The notes beneath the pieces were generated by a model, which saw nothing but the letters and a program-made list of their open reading frames with translations, was not told the origin of the DNA and did not search any database. This document shows, piece after piece, positions 22,441-33,723 of a stretch of 64,000 bases of DNA. Within the stretch, counting starts at the first letter, position 1, and the number at the start of each line of letters is the position of its first letter. Source of the DNA: Adiantum capillus-veneris (Eukaryota; Streptophyta; Polypodiopsida; Polypodiales; Pteridaceae); assembly GCA_014529385.2 (NCBI GenBank), contig CM043948.1:75478791-75542790 (forward strand), given 5' to 3'. The position numbers and the translations under genes are program-made.

Positions 22441-22989
22441 TGGTTGAGGCTATATCATCTGACGATCATGTGAAGATTAAAGTGGGTTATGAAACACTTA
22501 AAAGTGTTTCACCATTGGGTTTGGATGAAATATGTGCAATTTTTTTCTCCAATGTTGAAAAAGATATATATGCATAGATATGATATAAATACATGAATAA
22601 TGCATGATCGTGATACATATACCATAATGGGAGATAAGTTGCAAAAGTGGCACAAAGCTTTGCAGCATACTCTTGCTAAATATGAATAGTTTCACTAAAG
22701 GTAAAGAAAGAGAGGCTTCTATCATAAGTGAGAGTCTTAATAAATAAGAGTGACACATGTTTGTGGGCTTAGAATAGAGTCTTAATAAATAAGAGTGACA
22801 CATGTTTGTGGGCTTAGAATAGAGGAAGGATCTTTTTGAATAAGGGAGCAAGAAGAAAGTGTTGCACATGAAAAAAGCAGCAAGCATGTCCATGTAGAAA
22901 AATGCAAAGATGATTGGGTTTTAATTGAGAGACATAGATGAAGCATTTGGAAGTGGTTGGTGTCTTGGTTGAGGGTGCATATCTCCCAT

Positions 22990-23770
22990 TTTAACTCTCA
23001 AACTGGTTGATTGGTCTCTATGCAAGCATATCCTTTATGGTATACATAGATACTATTGTTTTGCTGTCTCCTTTTGCTATGAGGAAGGAGGGATCTCTAT
23101 TTTCTTTCTACATACGGTTATTGATAAATAATGATCCAAAAATTTTCTATGTTTTTTCCTTTGTAATCTTTGATAATTATCAAGCATTTGGTCGTGGTGT
23201 TATTTTTTGTCTTTTTAAAGAGTCTATAGTATTGATTTTGTCTACAAGTCGAAGGTTTCAATTGTTGTTTCTTCTTGAGATTGCGATAGAGACATTTTTG
23301 CATTCAAATTGCTGCTCTTTTTGGATTAAAAGAAAGTTTTTTGATGAGGATGGGTCAATGGTTTTGAATCATGTTCTTCTTCTTGATGTTTTCAATCTAG
23401 CAGTGTTTTGCAGTGTAATATACACCATCGCATACAACTATCACAATGCCATTTCACACCATGGAAAAATAAGTAATCTACAGTATTTTGTTGGGCCAAT
23501 CCTGACGTACTTCCATCACAAAGAGTGTGGTACACCCTGAACATCATCTCATGCCACAACAACTTCCACCTGATATCAATGCTTGTAAGTAGAGAGTCTA
23601 AAAGAACCATAACAAAAAGTATGACAATCATTTTTGGCGTACTCCCATCACAAAGAGTGTGGTACACCTTGAACATCATCTCATGCCACAACAACTTCCA
23701 CGTGATATCAATGCTTGTAAGTAGAGAGTCTAAAAGAACCATAACAAAAAGTATGACAATCATTCTTGCC
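22990..23770. other. Insertion of about 780 bp within the LTR-like repeat
   Basis: Absent from the related copy at 28500-28530, where the flanking sequences join. It holds a 177-codon hydrophobic frame (23007-23540, plus) with no recognised family and no start context worth defending. It ends in a 132-bp tandem duplication. The element type is unknown. Confidence 0.55.
23506..23769. repeat. Two-copy tandem duplication, period 132 bp
   Basis: 23506-23637 and 23638-23769 are nearly identical ('cgtact(t/c)ccatcacaaag' to 'atgacaatcatt'). Confidence 0.95.
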
Positions 23771-24123
23771 TAATCAACCAATATTTTCCAAACATTTTTT
23801 TCTTAGTTTACATCCAAATTCCATGTTTCTGGGGATAAACCCTATGTTTTGGTAAGTGTTTTTCTTAAGAAGGGTTTTTTATTGACTTTCTACGATCACA
23901 TATGCAATGTATGTATAACTTAAATGACATTGCTAACATGTACAACATCCATGTTAGGTATAATCAATATAGATTCCTCATGCTCCACTAGTGTTGTAAG
24001 TTTCTATGACCATCTTCATGATCTTTGATTGCTTGATCTCAAACTCTTCTACGTGGTGCCATAGTGTATGTAAATGGTAGCTACTACACTTAGATTATTT
24101 TATCAACCTCTTTCAATTTTCCA

Positions 24124-25424
24124 TATCAAGCTGAATGAAGAAGAATGTGGGAAGAAAAGGTACAAGTATAGGCTTATGGTAGAAGGGTTTTCTCAAAATA
24201 AAGGTATTGATTTCAATGAAATATTTTCTCGTGTTGTAAAAATGAACTTAGTTAGTCTTTTCTTAAGCTTTGTGGCAATCGATGCAAATGAACTCAATTA
24301 GGCTTGTCTTAAGCCTTGTGGCAAATGGATTGAAATCTTGAACAAATGGATGTAAATATGGCATTCCCTCACGGTGACTTAGAGGAGGAAATTTACATGC
24401 TTCAACCAAAGGGGTATGAAGTAAAAGGTAAAGAGAAAATGTTTTAAAGCATGTATCAAGACAGTGGTACTTGAAGGTCGATCGATGGATGTTGGATCAT
24501 GGATTCACAAGATGCAACTCAGATAACTGCGTCTACACAAATAATTTGGGAGATGGGAAGTTCATCATTCTAATGTTGTTTGTTGATGATGTCATGTTGA
24601 TTGCAAGTGCTAACATGTAGGACATCAAAGACCTAAAAGAGAAGTTATCTATATCTTTTTCAATGAAAGATTTAGGTGCTGCAAAGAAGATACTTGGTAT
24701 GAAGATATCAAGGGACATGACGAAGAAGACAATAAAGCTATCTCAAGAGGATTACATCAAGAAGGTACTATTAAGGTTTGCAATGCAAAATGTAAAAATG
24801 GTTTTTACACCTTTGGCTGTTCACTTTAAACTAACCAAGGATATATGTCCAAAGACACAAGAGGAGATAGCCTATATGTCTAAAGTTCCATATGCTGCAA
24901 TGGTAGGTTCTCTTATGTATGCTACAACGCCAGACATTGCACATGCAGTGGGAGTTGTAAGGAGGTTCATGGACAGCCTAGGTAAAGAGCATTGGCAAGC
25001 TGTGAAGTGAATACGTAGGTATCTAAAAGGGACAACAACAAATGCTTTATATTTTGGAGGAACTCATATTTTTCTTCAAGAATATGCTGATGCAGATATG
25101 GTAGGTGACAAAGATACTTGAAGGAGCACTACTGGCTATGTCTTCACGGTTGGAAGCACAACAGTAAGCTGGGCTACAGAAAGTGGTCTCACTTTCTACC
25201 ACAAAAGCAGAGTATGTAGCAATGATAGAGGCAAGCAAAGAAATTCTGTGGTTTCACATATTCTTAGAAGAGCTTGGATTCAAACAAGACAATTGTGTCT
25301 TGTATAGTTTTGACAGCCAAAGCGCTATCTATCTTGCAAAGAAGTCATCATTTCATTCAAGGAAAAATCACATTGAGGTGAGATATCACTTCATACACAC
25401 ACTTTTGGAAGAGGGACAACTAAA
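24124..25424 (+). pseudogene. Copia-A2 RT/RNase H remnant
   Basis: Begins with KLNEEECGKKRYK, equivalent to KLKEEEGGKKRYK of Copia-A1. It includes DFNEIFS, EEIYMLQPKGYE, and an RT catalytic region reading LFVDDVMLIAS, then RNase H with STTKAEYVAM. Several stops and small indels (for example near 24300, 24445, 24620, 25010) destroy the frame. The RNase H end is split by the insertion at 25425 and resumes at 27081-27190. Confidence 0.92.
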
Positions 25425-25557
25425 TGTTGGGTTCAAGCCCAGCCCGTGAGTCCAAGACTCAAGACCTGCAGGCCACTTACAGTTTGCATGGCATATTTTT
25501 TACTTTATAAGGCTTTACAATCAATTCAATCATAGCGTTATTTTTCTTGGTGTCGAG

Positions 25558-25634
<77 letters not shown>

Positions 25635-25706
25635 CTTGCATCTGCTGCTCAGCACCACACCATGGCTTGCCTCAGGCTACACCCACCGTAGCCTCAGGTT
25701 CCACCA
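25425..25706 (+). repeat. 5' LTR of the miniature element
   Basis: Contains CTTTATAAGG near 25503-25512 (likely TATA box), then about 45 bases later a long CT tract (25559-25631). The other LTR has the same layout with a shorter CT tract (26979-27004), which with a few indels explains the length difference. Confidence 0.92.
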
Positions 25707-25708
25707 AC

Positions 25709-25720
25709 TGGTATTAGAGC
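25709..25720 (+). other. PBS of the miniature element
   Basis: TGGTATTAGAGC differs at one base from the initiator-Met tRNA-type PBS TGGTATCAGAGC and lies two bases after the LTR. Confidence 0.85.
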
Positions 25721-25820
25721 CTCGAGGGTTGTGCTCGAGAAGCCTCGCAGGACCTGCCGCTTATAGAGAGAGGAAGTAGCCTGACGACATGTAGCAAACC
25801 AATCACAAACGGCATCAACA

Positions 25821-26348
25821 GTGTCGCTCAGGCCTAAGCATCAAAATTTGTCACTTCATCGGCTTCCAATTCGGCCTGTACGGCCCGCCTTGAGCATCGC
25901 TCTGCGTCGTCCTGCTAGTTTTGCGCCATCTCTGGAATACAGAGATCGTTTGATTTGGTTATTTCCTGCTTTAGTAAGTGGACAACCTCAAATTAACCCT
26001 TATGCAAGAGGGATTCACACCCTCGACTATTTGCAAGGGCTTAAGATGCTTGGAGTAAAGCGGGTAGAGAGCATGTTGCTTGTAGGTACTGCTCTTACTA
26101 TTGTGGGTGAGGCTGTTCAAGATGCTTTGGGTACACTGTGGATCCGGAAGCCTCACAAAGATTCTTTCTATGTCTTCCCCAAAATCATTGATGAGCTATT
26201 CATCAATCTTGGGAAGTGGTCAAGGATAGAAAATCACTCGATGGAGATTGATCCAAGACATGTTGATTTAAGGAAGATGCAAAATGTCCATAAGCCAACA
26301 GTTTGCTTTGAGAACCAAGAGGTACATCAAAAGATGCTGAATATCTAG
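25821..26348 (+). CDS. Captured SP1/SPL2-like (MULAN/GIDE) E3 ligase fragment
   Basis: A 175-residue open frame inside the miniature LTR element. Residues about 75-135 include GLKMLGVKRVE, VGTALTIVGEAV, LGTLWIRKPHK, FYVFPK and LGKWSR. This order and wording match the GIDE/BAM domain of plant SP1/SPL1/SPL2 proteins, relatives of mammalian MUL1/MAPL. Those are membrane-anchored RING E3 ligases of chloroplast, peroxisome or mitochondrial membranes (family knowledge, recalled, not searched). The following transmembrane helix and C-terminal RING present in the family are absent: the frame continues with an unrelated tail and stops. The first 60 residues are Pro/Arg-rich and unlike the family. Ligase activity is therefore not expected. 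The frame is intact although the host Copia is full of stops, which may simply reflect a younger insertion. Confidence 0.7.
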   Translation: MSLRPKHQNLSLHRLPIRPVRPALSIALRRPASFAPSLEYRDRLIWLFPALVSGQPQINPYARGIHTLDYLQGLKMLGVKRVESMLLVGTALTIVGEAVQDALGTLWIRKPHKDSFYVFPKIIDELFINLGKWSRIENHSMEIDPRHVDLRKMQNVHKPTVCFENQEVHQKMLNI

Positions 26349-26825
26349 ATCTGCTTCGAGACTACAGTACAAGTTTTCAAAACTATTTTTTGTCACTTTT
26401 GGTGTCATAGAGCTATCCTCTTTTGTCTATTATGAAAACCATCATAAACTTTCCAGTCAAATCTTTTTTCTTTTACATTGTCAGTTATTGTCATGCTTGT
26501 CAGCTTTCATCATATCAAAATTTGTACGGGATATAGACACACTGCCACAAAGATAAGGGGTAAGACCTCCCAATGTTTTGTCAGTTCTCAGCCCATTCTT
26601 GCACTTCTCATGAGGTTACTGGGTACACCATAAACCCAAGGTTTGGAAGTGAACCAAAAACTCCATCTTTGGTAGCTAACATTTTTGACCTACACCCTAT
26701 CTGTTCAAGGGGGGTTCTACTGTTCTAGCACCAGGTTATGGATACACCAAAAATCCTTGGTTGTGAGAAAACCTAAACTCACGATTGACGAGTAGACCAA
26801 AAACTCGAGGTATCATGAGTTGCTT
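26349..26825 (+). other. 3' untranslated part of the miniature element
   Basis: No ORF. Contains repeated phrases of the type 'acaccataaacccaagg', 'acaccaaaaatccttgg', 'gaccaaaaactcgagg', suggesting internal short duplications before the polypurine tract. Confidence 0.6.
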
Positions 26826-26836
26826 GAGGGGGGGAT

Positions 26837-26969
26837 TGTTGGGTTCAAGCCCGCTTTCGGTCAGCCTATGAGAACAAGACTCAAGGCATGCAGACCACTT
26901 ACAGTTCGCATGGCATATTTTTTACTTTATAAGGCTTTACAATCAATTCAATCATAGCGTTATTTTTCT

Positions 26970-27008
<39 letters not shown>

Positions 27009-27080
27009 CTCGCATCTGCTGCTCAGCACCACGCCATGGCTTGCCTTAGGCTGCACCCACCGTAGCCTCAGGTTCCAACA
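26837..27080 (+). repeat. 3' LTR of the miniature element
   Basis: TGTTGGG...CCAACA; aligns with 25425-25706 apart from CT-tract length and small changes near the start (about 26853-26885). Confidence 0.93.
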
Positions 27081-27251
27081 CTAAAGCTAGGAAAGGTACA
27101 TACAAGTGAAAATCCTACAGACATGTTTACAAAGGTGGTTAATAAGAAGAAGTTGAGCTGCTGCTCATCTTTAATCGGCATTCAAGGATAAGAATCGAGG
27201 ATGGAAACCAATCACATGTTTGGTGTGGAGATTAGTCTCCAAGTGGGATAT

Positions 27252-28007
27252 TGTTAAGTATGGAGCCTGATTTACCCCTGTAATTTTTTGTATTAAAAAC
27301 ACATTTGTAAGGCCCATGTTATGAGGAGAAGACATCGTGCGTGAAGAAAAATCACTCGTTGGAAAGAAAAATTTTCACGGTCAGTCTTGAGTAAAGATCG
27401 AGATTCACTTAACAAAAATAGTATTTTTGCCGAAATATTATGGCCAAACAGCGGTCGAAAAGTAGTCGGAAAATGGCTGGCCGATTGGCTGGCTAGGATG
27501 TGGCCGGTAGTCAATGGCTGGTGGCCGGTGGGGTCCAAAGTCAATGGCCGATGGGAGATTTCAAAGGTGGAATTTTCTTCTCAAGGACAGCCACACATGG
27601 GCGGATTGGAGGGTCCACTTTGGACTTGTCAACACAAGGGCAGCTACACATGGCTGCCTCTCATGAGAGAGGGCATCCCTTTCGGCCTATAAAAGAAGGC
27701 CTCTTCTACACACAAAAACGGATTGTGAATCATTGTGGTGAAATGTGAAGTTGATGTGAGGTGGTGGGAGTGAATCAAGGTGGGAGCTCCAAAAGTGTAT
27801 AATCCCTTTGTAACTTACTTCTTGTTTGAAGTACTAAATCCATTGAGTGGCTGCTTTCCTATGGACGTAGCCCACATTGGGTGAACCACGTATATCATGT
27901 GTGATCTCTCTCTCTCCCTACTCTATAATCTCTCGTGTGTGAAGATCATCTCTCTCCATTAAGTAATCTACTCAATTATCTACTAAGCTATGTCTTATTT
28001 CCTAACA
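27252..28007 (+). repeat. 3' LTR of Copia-A2
   Basis: Reverse complement of the Copia-A1 LTRs with many substitutions, so older than A1. The TATA box TATAAAAG is at 27688-27695. Preceded by AAGTGGGATAT (polypurine tract). Confidence 0.93.
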
Positions 28008-28835
28008 CACTTGACACTGTTTCACAGTTGGGTTTGGGTGAAATGTGTGTGATTGTTTTCTCCAATGTTGAAAAATCTATATATGAATAAATATGATGTA
28101 AATACATGAACAATTCATGATTGTTGTCCATAAACCATAATGGGAAACAAGATGCACAAGTGACACACAGCTTTGGGGGAAATTAGTGTTGATAGGCAAC
28201 ATAGTCTTGCTAACACGAAGGAAATTAGTGTTGATAGGCAACAAGTCTTGCTAAAGAAAAATATTTTTGCTTAAAATAAAGATAGAAAGGCTTATTTATT
28301 AATGAGATTCATAATAAATAGAAGGGACACATTTGTGTGGGTTGAGAATAGAGTTTTTACATGAGGAGGGAAGAAGGGAGGAAGAAGAAGGTGTTGCAAA
28401 CAAAAAGAAAGCAAGCATGTCCGTGTAAACATGAGAGAAGATGATTGGGTTTTGATCAAGAGCCATAGATGAATCATTTGGGGGTGGTTTGTAGCCTAGT
28501 TGAGGGTTAATATCTGCTGCTTAATCAACCAATCTTTTCCAAAATTTCTTTCTGAGTTTACAACCAAATGTCATGTTTCCATGGATAAACCCTATGTTTT
28601 GATCAATGTTTTCTTAAAAGAGGTTTCCTATTCACTTTCTACAGTCACGTATGTATGCGTAACTTAAATGACATTGCTAACATGTACAACATTCATGGGA
28701 GGCATAATCAGTATAGCTTCCTCATGCTCTACTGGTGCCACGAGGTTTCTCTAACCGATCTCATGATCATTAATCTCTTGTACTTGATCTCTCTTACGTG
28801 GTGTCATAGCATATGTAAATAGTAAACTAGAAAAC
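28008..28835 (+). repeat. Right copy of the LTR-like repeat
   Basis: Aligns with 22491-22985 plus 23771-24085. It starts directly after the Copia-A2 LTR. No coding content. Confidence 0.75.
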
Positions 28836-29872
28836 TACATAAAGATTAAAATCAAGTAGCATAACTGGAATGATGACCTTACTGATATCTTAAAGGTTTA
28901 GGAAACTTAAACTCAAGCTTATATTTTCACAAGGCTATAGAGGGAATGCAAAAAAGACACTCACAAGTTGCAAATTTTTACGTGCTCAAAACACTCTCGA
29001 TTGATTGGAAATAATCTTCAGGCTTTGTTCTCCAACTACAATCACTAAGGGTATAAATTCTCCTCAACACCTTAGTATTAATTATAGCTTTCTAGAATAC
29101 ATGTTTTAAAAATTGAGGTGCACATATTTTTATTTAGGGCAGTGACAACAAAATTCCTAAATATTTTCTTCTCCTTGCTACTAGTACAAGCTAGCTATGC
29201 CCCTACTTTGACCTTCCATCATTATATAGAATCTTTCCATGGCAATCAATGTCCACACAAATCCTCTATAGATAATTTCCAATCACAACCAAAGAGGGTG
29301 TTGAATAATTCATTGACAGCAGTGAGAAATGCATCAAGTAGATGCAAGACCTAGCATGTAATACTGAACTCGAACAATGGTCATAAATGCACCAATCAAA
29401 GAAAATGCTCTAGCAAGAAATGCATCAAGTAGATGCAAGACCCAGCATGTGACAATGAACCTAAACAATGGCCGTAAATGCATCAACCAAAGAAATTGTG
29501 CTAGCGTCGTCAAGCCTTGATGCCTTCCATTGCAAGCACTATCCAAGGCTTCCATCTCTTGTGTACTCAATGACACCTTCCATCAGTAAGCCCATCAAGG
29601 CCCCATAGTGACACCTCACGTCCGAAATTTACATGACTCACATGAATGTTGTTAAAAGACCCTAAAGGAGACATTTTCTTTTTTTTTTGGTCAAATTCAC
29701 AATTATGAGTGGAAATTATATTATTCCACAATAAACGTACAAAGTAAAAGGACTCATTTTTTAGCCAAACTCACAATTATGAGTAGATGTATTGTATTCA
29801 ACATAAAAAAATGTACAAAGCAACCTCAAGCTTATAACCTTGAGGGAACGTGTAATACAATAGAGAGTTACT
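28836..29872. other. No gene; one tandem duplication
   Basis: AT-rich, without supported ORFs. 29326-29416 and 29417-29507 are tandem copies (period 91; 'gaaatgcatcaagtagatgc' repeated). 'actcacaattatgagt(g/a)' occurs at about 29697 and 29769. Confidence 0.7.
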
Positions 29873-32260
29873 TGATGGAATTAGGGTTGCAAGAAAAAAC
29901 ACACATCTTGGAGAAGATGAAGGAAGCCCAAGGTACACAATAGAGAGTGTATTACCTTAGTGTGAAGTGGAAAGATAGATAGCCCTAGAATGATAGGCAT
30001 ATATACAATGCACGGGAGAAAAAAACCTCCTAGTGAGGGAAAAAATGCCCCAACGGTACTAAGTGTGTTCAGACACATCACTACCACATGAATATGGTAA
30101 CAAAACCCCCTTGGGAGTGATGCGATGAGAGCTAAGAGCTGGCACATAGAGTAATGGGAAATGCCATGCCCTAAGGACATGATCAGTCCAAAAAGGGGAG
30201 TAAGCCCAAAGCTTTGCAAAAAGCTTCGAACTTCTTGCAATAGAATGCCATTGTGAAAAGATTTGCAAGGTTGTCCTATGTTGGCACATAAGCCAAGCTG
30301 ATCTCTCCTACTAAGAGCCTCTCCCTTACACAGTGATAATGCACCTCAATGTTCTTTGTGCGAGCATGGAAAACTGGGTTCCTCACAATTGCCAAAGCAC
30401 TCTAACTATCAGTGTAGATAGTGTTGGTAGTGTCATGTATTTTATCCAAATCAACCATAAGGCATCTACACCATACACACTCAACCGTAGCTGTGAAAAC
30501 TACCCTGTACTTAGCCTCACAACTAGAAGTGGTCACAGTAGGCTGCTTCTTGATCAACCATGATATACATGAACTGCCAAGCATGAAACAAAAACCACTT
30601 GTGGACACTTGTGTGTCAAACAACCAGCCCAATCTGAGTCCAAAAAAGCATGTCAGTCTAGCGGCAATGATCCCACTTGGGATAAAACAAGCAAAGATGT
30701 AAAGTGCCACTCAAGTAGCAAAAAATCCTCTTGACAACCTACCAATGCTTAGACCCTGGGCTATGTATAAATCTGCTGACGTATGAGACTTTAAACTGAA
30801 TATCCGGCCTCGTGTTGTATACATAAATGAGTCATCCAACAACAATTTGGTAAAGAGTGACATCTGTTGGATCAACAACATCATGAAGACTCAATTTCAA
30901 ACTTGTTTTGATGGGAGTGGCAATAGGTTTGCAATCCTCAAGTCAAACTTACATAGCAATGTCTCTATGTAAGGCAATATCACCATCACACTGCTTTACC
31001 ACCATCACACTGCTTAAACTGTATAACCAAGTAATGATGCAACAACCCCAAATATTTTATCTTGAAGCTAGCCTTCAATCAGCCTTAAATTTTGCAATAT
31101 GTGTCTCAGTTGGTCCAATGATCGTTAAATTATCCACATAAGGAACCACAAAAAGAAGTACATTACCCTACGCTTTACATACAATGCACTTTCTATTGGA
31201 CTATTACAAAACCCTTGTTTGACCAAATGAGTGTCAAATTTCTCATACCAAGCACGAGGAGATTGCTTCAACCCATACAAAGCTTTCTTACATCTACACA
31301 CTTTATCCTCTTGTCCTTTCTTGACAAAATCGTGAGGCCTCCTTACATATATTTCCTCAAATATGTCACCATTCAAAAAAGTAGTAACAATGTCTGATTG
31401 GTGTACATCCCAACCAAAATGAGCTGCCAATGCACATAGAAAATGCATAGTAGTCATACGACAAGTAGAAGAAAAAGTCTCTTCATAATCTATGCCTTTT
31501 TGTTGTGCATAACCTTTTGCAACAAGTCAAGCCTTGTAGCGATCAATCTCACCATCCGACTTGCATTTGAACTTGTAAACCCACATTGTACCAATGGCCT
31601 TTTTTCTAGGAGGCAGATCACATAAAGTCCACGTGTCATTTTCTATAAGTACATCATAGTATGATTGCATGGCATCCATCCAATTTTTGAATTTTGTACT
31701 TCATCAAAAGACATAGATTCCTCAACGTCATGTAAGCTACAAACAACCAAAGCATTACAAGCTGGTGCATAAGATGCATGGCAAGAGCTTGAACCAGTGC
31801 GACTAGACAAAGGTGCATCCAATTTACTGTCACGTAATGTATGCTCCAACCCTTTTGGCATACCTCTAGCCTGCTCATTTTCAGCCCTTTCCTCATCAAG
31901 TACACATGTACATTTGCATCAATAATAGGCTGATCTGTAATATTTTTAGAATTCCCCATTGGCTGTACATTTGCCTCATTGGAATTTAAATTCAAACTTC
32001 CACTGAAAAGAGGCAACAAAGTGTCATAAATGTCTTGTGAGCTTACATTACTGTCTCTAGTACATGACAACAAGGGCTATACAGAATCTTCCACAAACAC
32101 AACATCATGTGAGACCAAGATACTCTTTGTTTGCAGATGATACAACCTGGAACCTTTGCTTTCATCACTATAACCAACAAAAATACATTTGAGAGCCTTA
32201 TCATCTATCATATAATCTAATATCTAACCAACCCAAATGATTTTCTCATATTAAACTGAT
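29873..32260 (-). mobile_element. Copia-B2, truncated copy of the Copia-B family
   Basis: Minus-strand copy of the family seen complete at 42038-47194. It keeps the 3' LTR (29873-30102), RNase H and RT down to the integrase C-terminal linker. Homology is lost near 32260, so gag, protease, integrase core and 5' LTR are gone. Confidence 0.9.
30180..32100 (-). pseudogene. Copia-B2 RT/RNase H pseudogene
   Basis: RT at 31125-31457 has CALAAHFGWDVHQSDIV, KALYGLKQSPRAWYEKF. The YVDD region is destroyed (reads WFLMWII after a frameshift). RNase H at 30402-30710 keeps SSCEAKYR. Upstream pieces (31654-32073) match the linker between integrase and RT in Copia-B1. Multiple frameshifts and stops. Confidence 0.88.
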
Positions 32261-32546
32261 CATTTAATGTGGGAGAATAAACGGGAACAAGGTTTAGGAT
32301 ATAGATATGTGCTTATAGATCTAGCTCAACACGGAGCCAATGGTAATGGGGCCCAAATGAGAGATGGTATATCAAAGAGCAAGGCTAAGAAATGGAGCAT
32401 AAAGACCTTAGAGTTATCTTCATTGAAGACCTCCAATAGTTAGTGTAAAAGTTCTTTGACCTTAGGTAAGCTAGGGCTGAGCTTGAGGTGGGAACCCGGC
32501 CCAAGCTTAAGGTGCTTGATGTGCTTGATGACCAAGCCATGGTACT

Positions 32547-32870
32547 TCAAGATTTGTGATATGAAGAGGGTTGCCATTTGTGATATGCTTCGATAGTCTT
32601 TTTGACAGGTATAAAATGAGCTTGTTTGCTAAACCAGTCTACTATCATCCACATTCGCGTATTCCCATGGATAGACTTGGGCAATCCAAAGATAAAATCC
32701 ATGGATATGCTCTCCCATGGTGAATTAGGGATTTGCAAAGGTTGAAGAAATCCAGGTTGCTTCCCTTTATCAAACTATGTCTTTTGGCATACCACACATT
32801 TAGAAACATACTCTTGTATGTTTTCTTTCATGGTAGGCCAATAGAAATATGTCTCAATCCCTTTCCAGGT
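32547..32870 (-). pseudogene. Ty3/gypsy integrase fragment
   Basis: IPNSPWESISMDFIFGLPKS, then MIVDWFSKQAHFIPVKKT: the start of the gypsy integrase core with the first catalytic Asp (MDF). Upstream the degraded CxxC-type 'KCVVCQKT' corresponds to the zinc-binding end of the HHCC domain. The second and third catalytic residues are not present. Confidence 0.85.
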
Positions 32871-32894
32871 AATATTTCAAGTCTTATGAGAGAA

Positions 32895-33023
32895 TAAACT
32901 TTATATTAATCAAAAGAAAAGTGAGTTTTTCTTACAAGAGATCCAGTCTTTAGCTCACATTATCTCTCAAGATGGCATCCAAATGGATCCATCAAAGCTA
33001 GAGGTAATAAAAGGATGGTCTAA
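32895..33023 (+). pseudogene. Ty3/gypsy RT fragment, opposite strand
   Basis: Reads SEFFLQEIQSLAHIISQDG followed by IQMDPSKLEVIKGW, the segment just after the RT palm in gypsy polyproteins (usual form YLGHVIS.DGI..DP.K...I..W). It lies next to, but opposite, the integrase fragment, so the two come from separate insertions or a rearrangement. Confidence 0.85.
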
Positions 33024-33106
33024 TCTGTTGAAGAGAAGCTCAGAGTGACTACCTTCCCCAAGCGTGCAAACTATCATGCACATTCTAGGTCCAAAGCCTA
33101 AAGCCT

Positions 33107-33723
33107 TCAAGACTGCCTCAATGTAGGACCATGAGATTCTATATAATAAGCCTTATCTAGGTCAAGCTGGAGGAGGATACATTCTTGCTTGGTGAAAGAA
33201 GAATATTCAATGCCAACCATGGCATCCAAGATGTTGTCATAAATTGACCTTCCTTTTATGATTCCATGTTGGTTGGGGGTGATGATTCTATTCAAGGCTA
33301 GAGCTAGTCTTAGAGAAATTACCTTGGCAATGATCTTGTACGCAATTTTCATCATGGAGATCAGCTGTCAATGCTTTAACAAAGAGCAACATACCAACTT
33401 GGGAATGGGTTTGATCAGCCCTCCTTTCAAGCTAGCATCGCCCTGTTAGCTAGCTGCACTTTCGGCATTTCAAGATCCTCCTAGAACTCTTTGAATAATT
33501 TGAGAGTTAGTCTATCCCATCCAGGGCACTTTTTGTTCCCATCGCATGCAAGGCAGTCAACATTCATCAAATAGAGATTGGCCTCGAATGCTTTTGCTTC
33601 AGTAGGTAATATATCACATTTGATTGTACCAAGCAGAAAGGGTCTGGCCTCCTTAATCCTCTGAGTGTAGACTTTTGTCTGACCAATAATTTGATTGAGA
33701 TGGTCAAGCATGGGTTTGTCCAT
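33107..33723 (-). pseudogene. LINE-A reverse transcriptase fragments
   Basis: 33481-33723 ends in NKKCPGWDRLTLKLFKEF, the conserved lead-in to LINE RT (usual form PG.DG....F). 33107-33355 reads YKIIAKVISLRLALALN, ITPNQHGIIKGRSIYDNIL and LLQLDLDKAYY, the RT fingers/palm start with the first catalytic Asp (LDLDKAY). A frameshift separates the two. Confidence 0.9.

Larger units (their letters stand above)
22491..24085 (+). repeat. Left copy of an LTR-like repeat, with an insertion
   Basis: Segments 22491-22985 and 23771-24085 align with 28008-28835 (shared 'tctccaatgttgaaaaa', 'tacatgaa(t/c)aat(g/t)catgat', 'ataaaccctatgttttg'). About 780 bp at 22990-23770 is absent from the right copy. It lies directly after the gypsy integrase remnant, so it is probably that element's 3' LTR (inference). 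Confidence 0.75.
25425..27080 (+). mobile_element. Miniature non-autonomous LTR retrotransposon carrying a host gene fragment
   Basis: Perfect 5-bp TSD ctaaa (25420-25424 and 27081-27085). LTRs of 282 bp (25425-25706) and 244 bp (26837-27080) start TGTTGGGTTCAAGCCC; the right one ends TTCCAACA. A PBS (TGGTATTAGAGC, 25709-25720) and a polypurine tract (TGAGGGGGGAT, 26826-26836) are in place. The 1.13-kb interior has no gag or pol and instead holds a 176-codon ORF resembling a host E3-ligase domain. Size fits TRIM/small LARD elements. Mobility must have depended on enzymes supplied in trans. Confidence 0.93.
24124..28007 (+). mobile_element. Copia-A2, 5'-truncated copy of the Copia-A family
   Basis: Same family as Copia-A1 but on the plus strand. 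Homology begins abruptly inside RT at 24124 and runs to a full 3' LTR (27252-28007, TGTTAAG...CCTAACA). The gag, protease, integrase and 5' LTR are missing. It is interrupted at 25425-27080 by a miniature LTR element with a perfect TSD. The truncation point is next to the LTR-like repeat ending near 24085. Confidence 0.93.

Noticed and set aside
23007-23540. Hydrophobic 177-codon frame, possibly a membrane protein
   Set aside because: AT-rich Phe/Leu/Ile composition, no family likeness, and it runs into a tandem duplication; kept only as content of an insertion.
26349-26836. RING finger expected after the GIDE-like region
   Set aside because: No Cys/His series or membrane helix found in any frame before the polypurine tract; the captured fragment is incomplete.
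32547-33023. A single gypsy element with RT followed by integrase
   Set aside because: The RT fragment is on the plus strand and the integrase fragment on the minus strand, so they are not one uninterrupted element.
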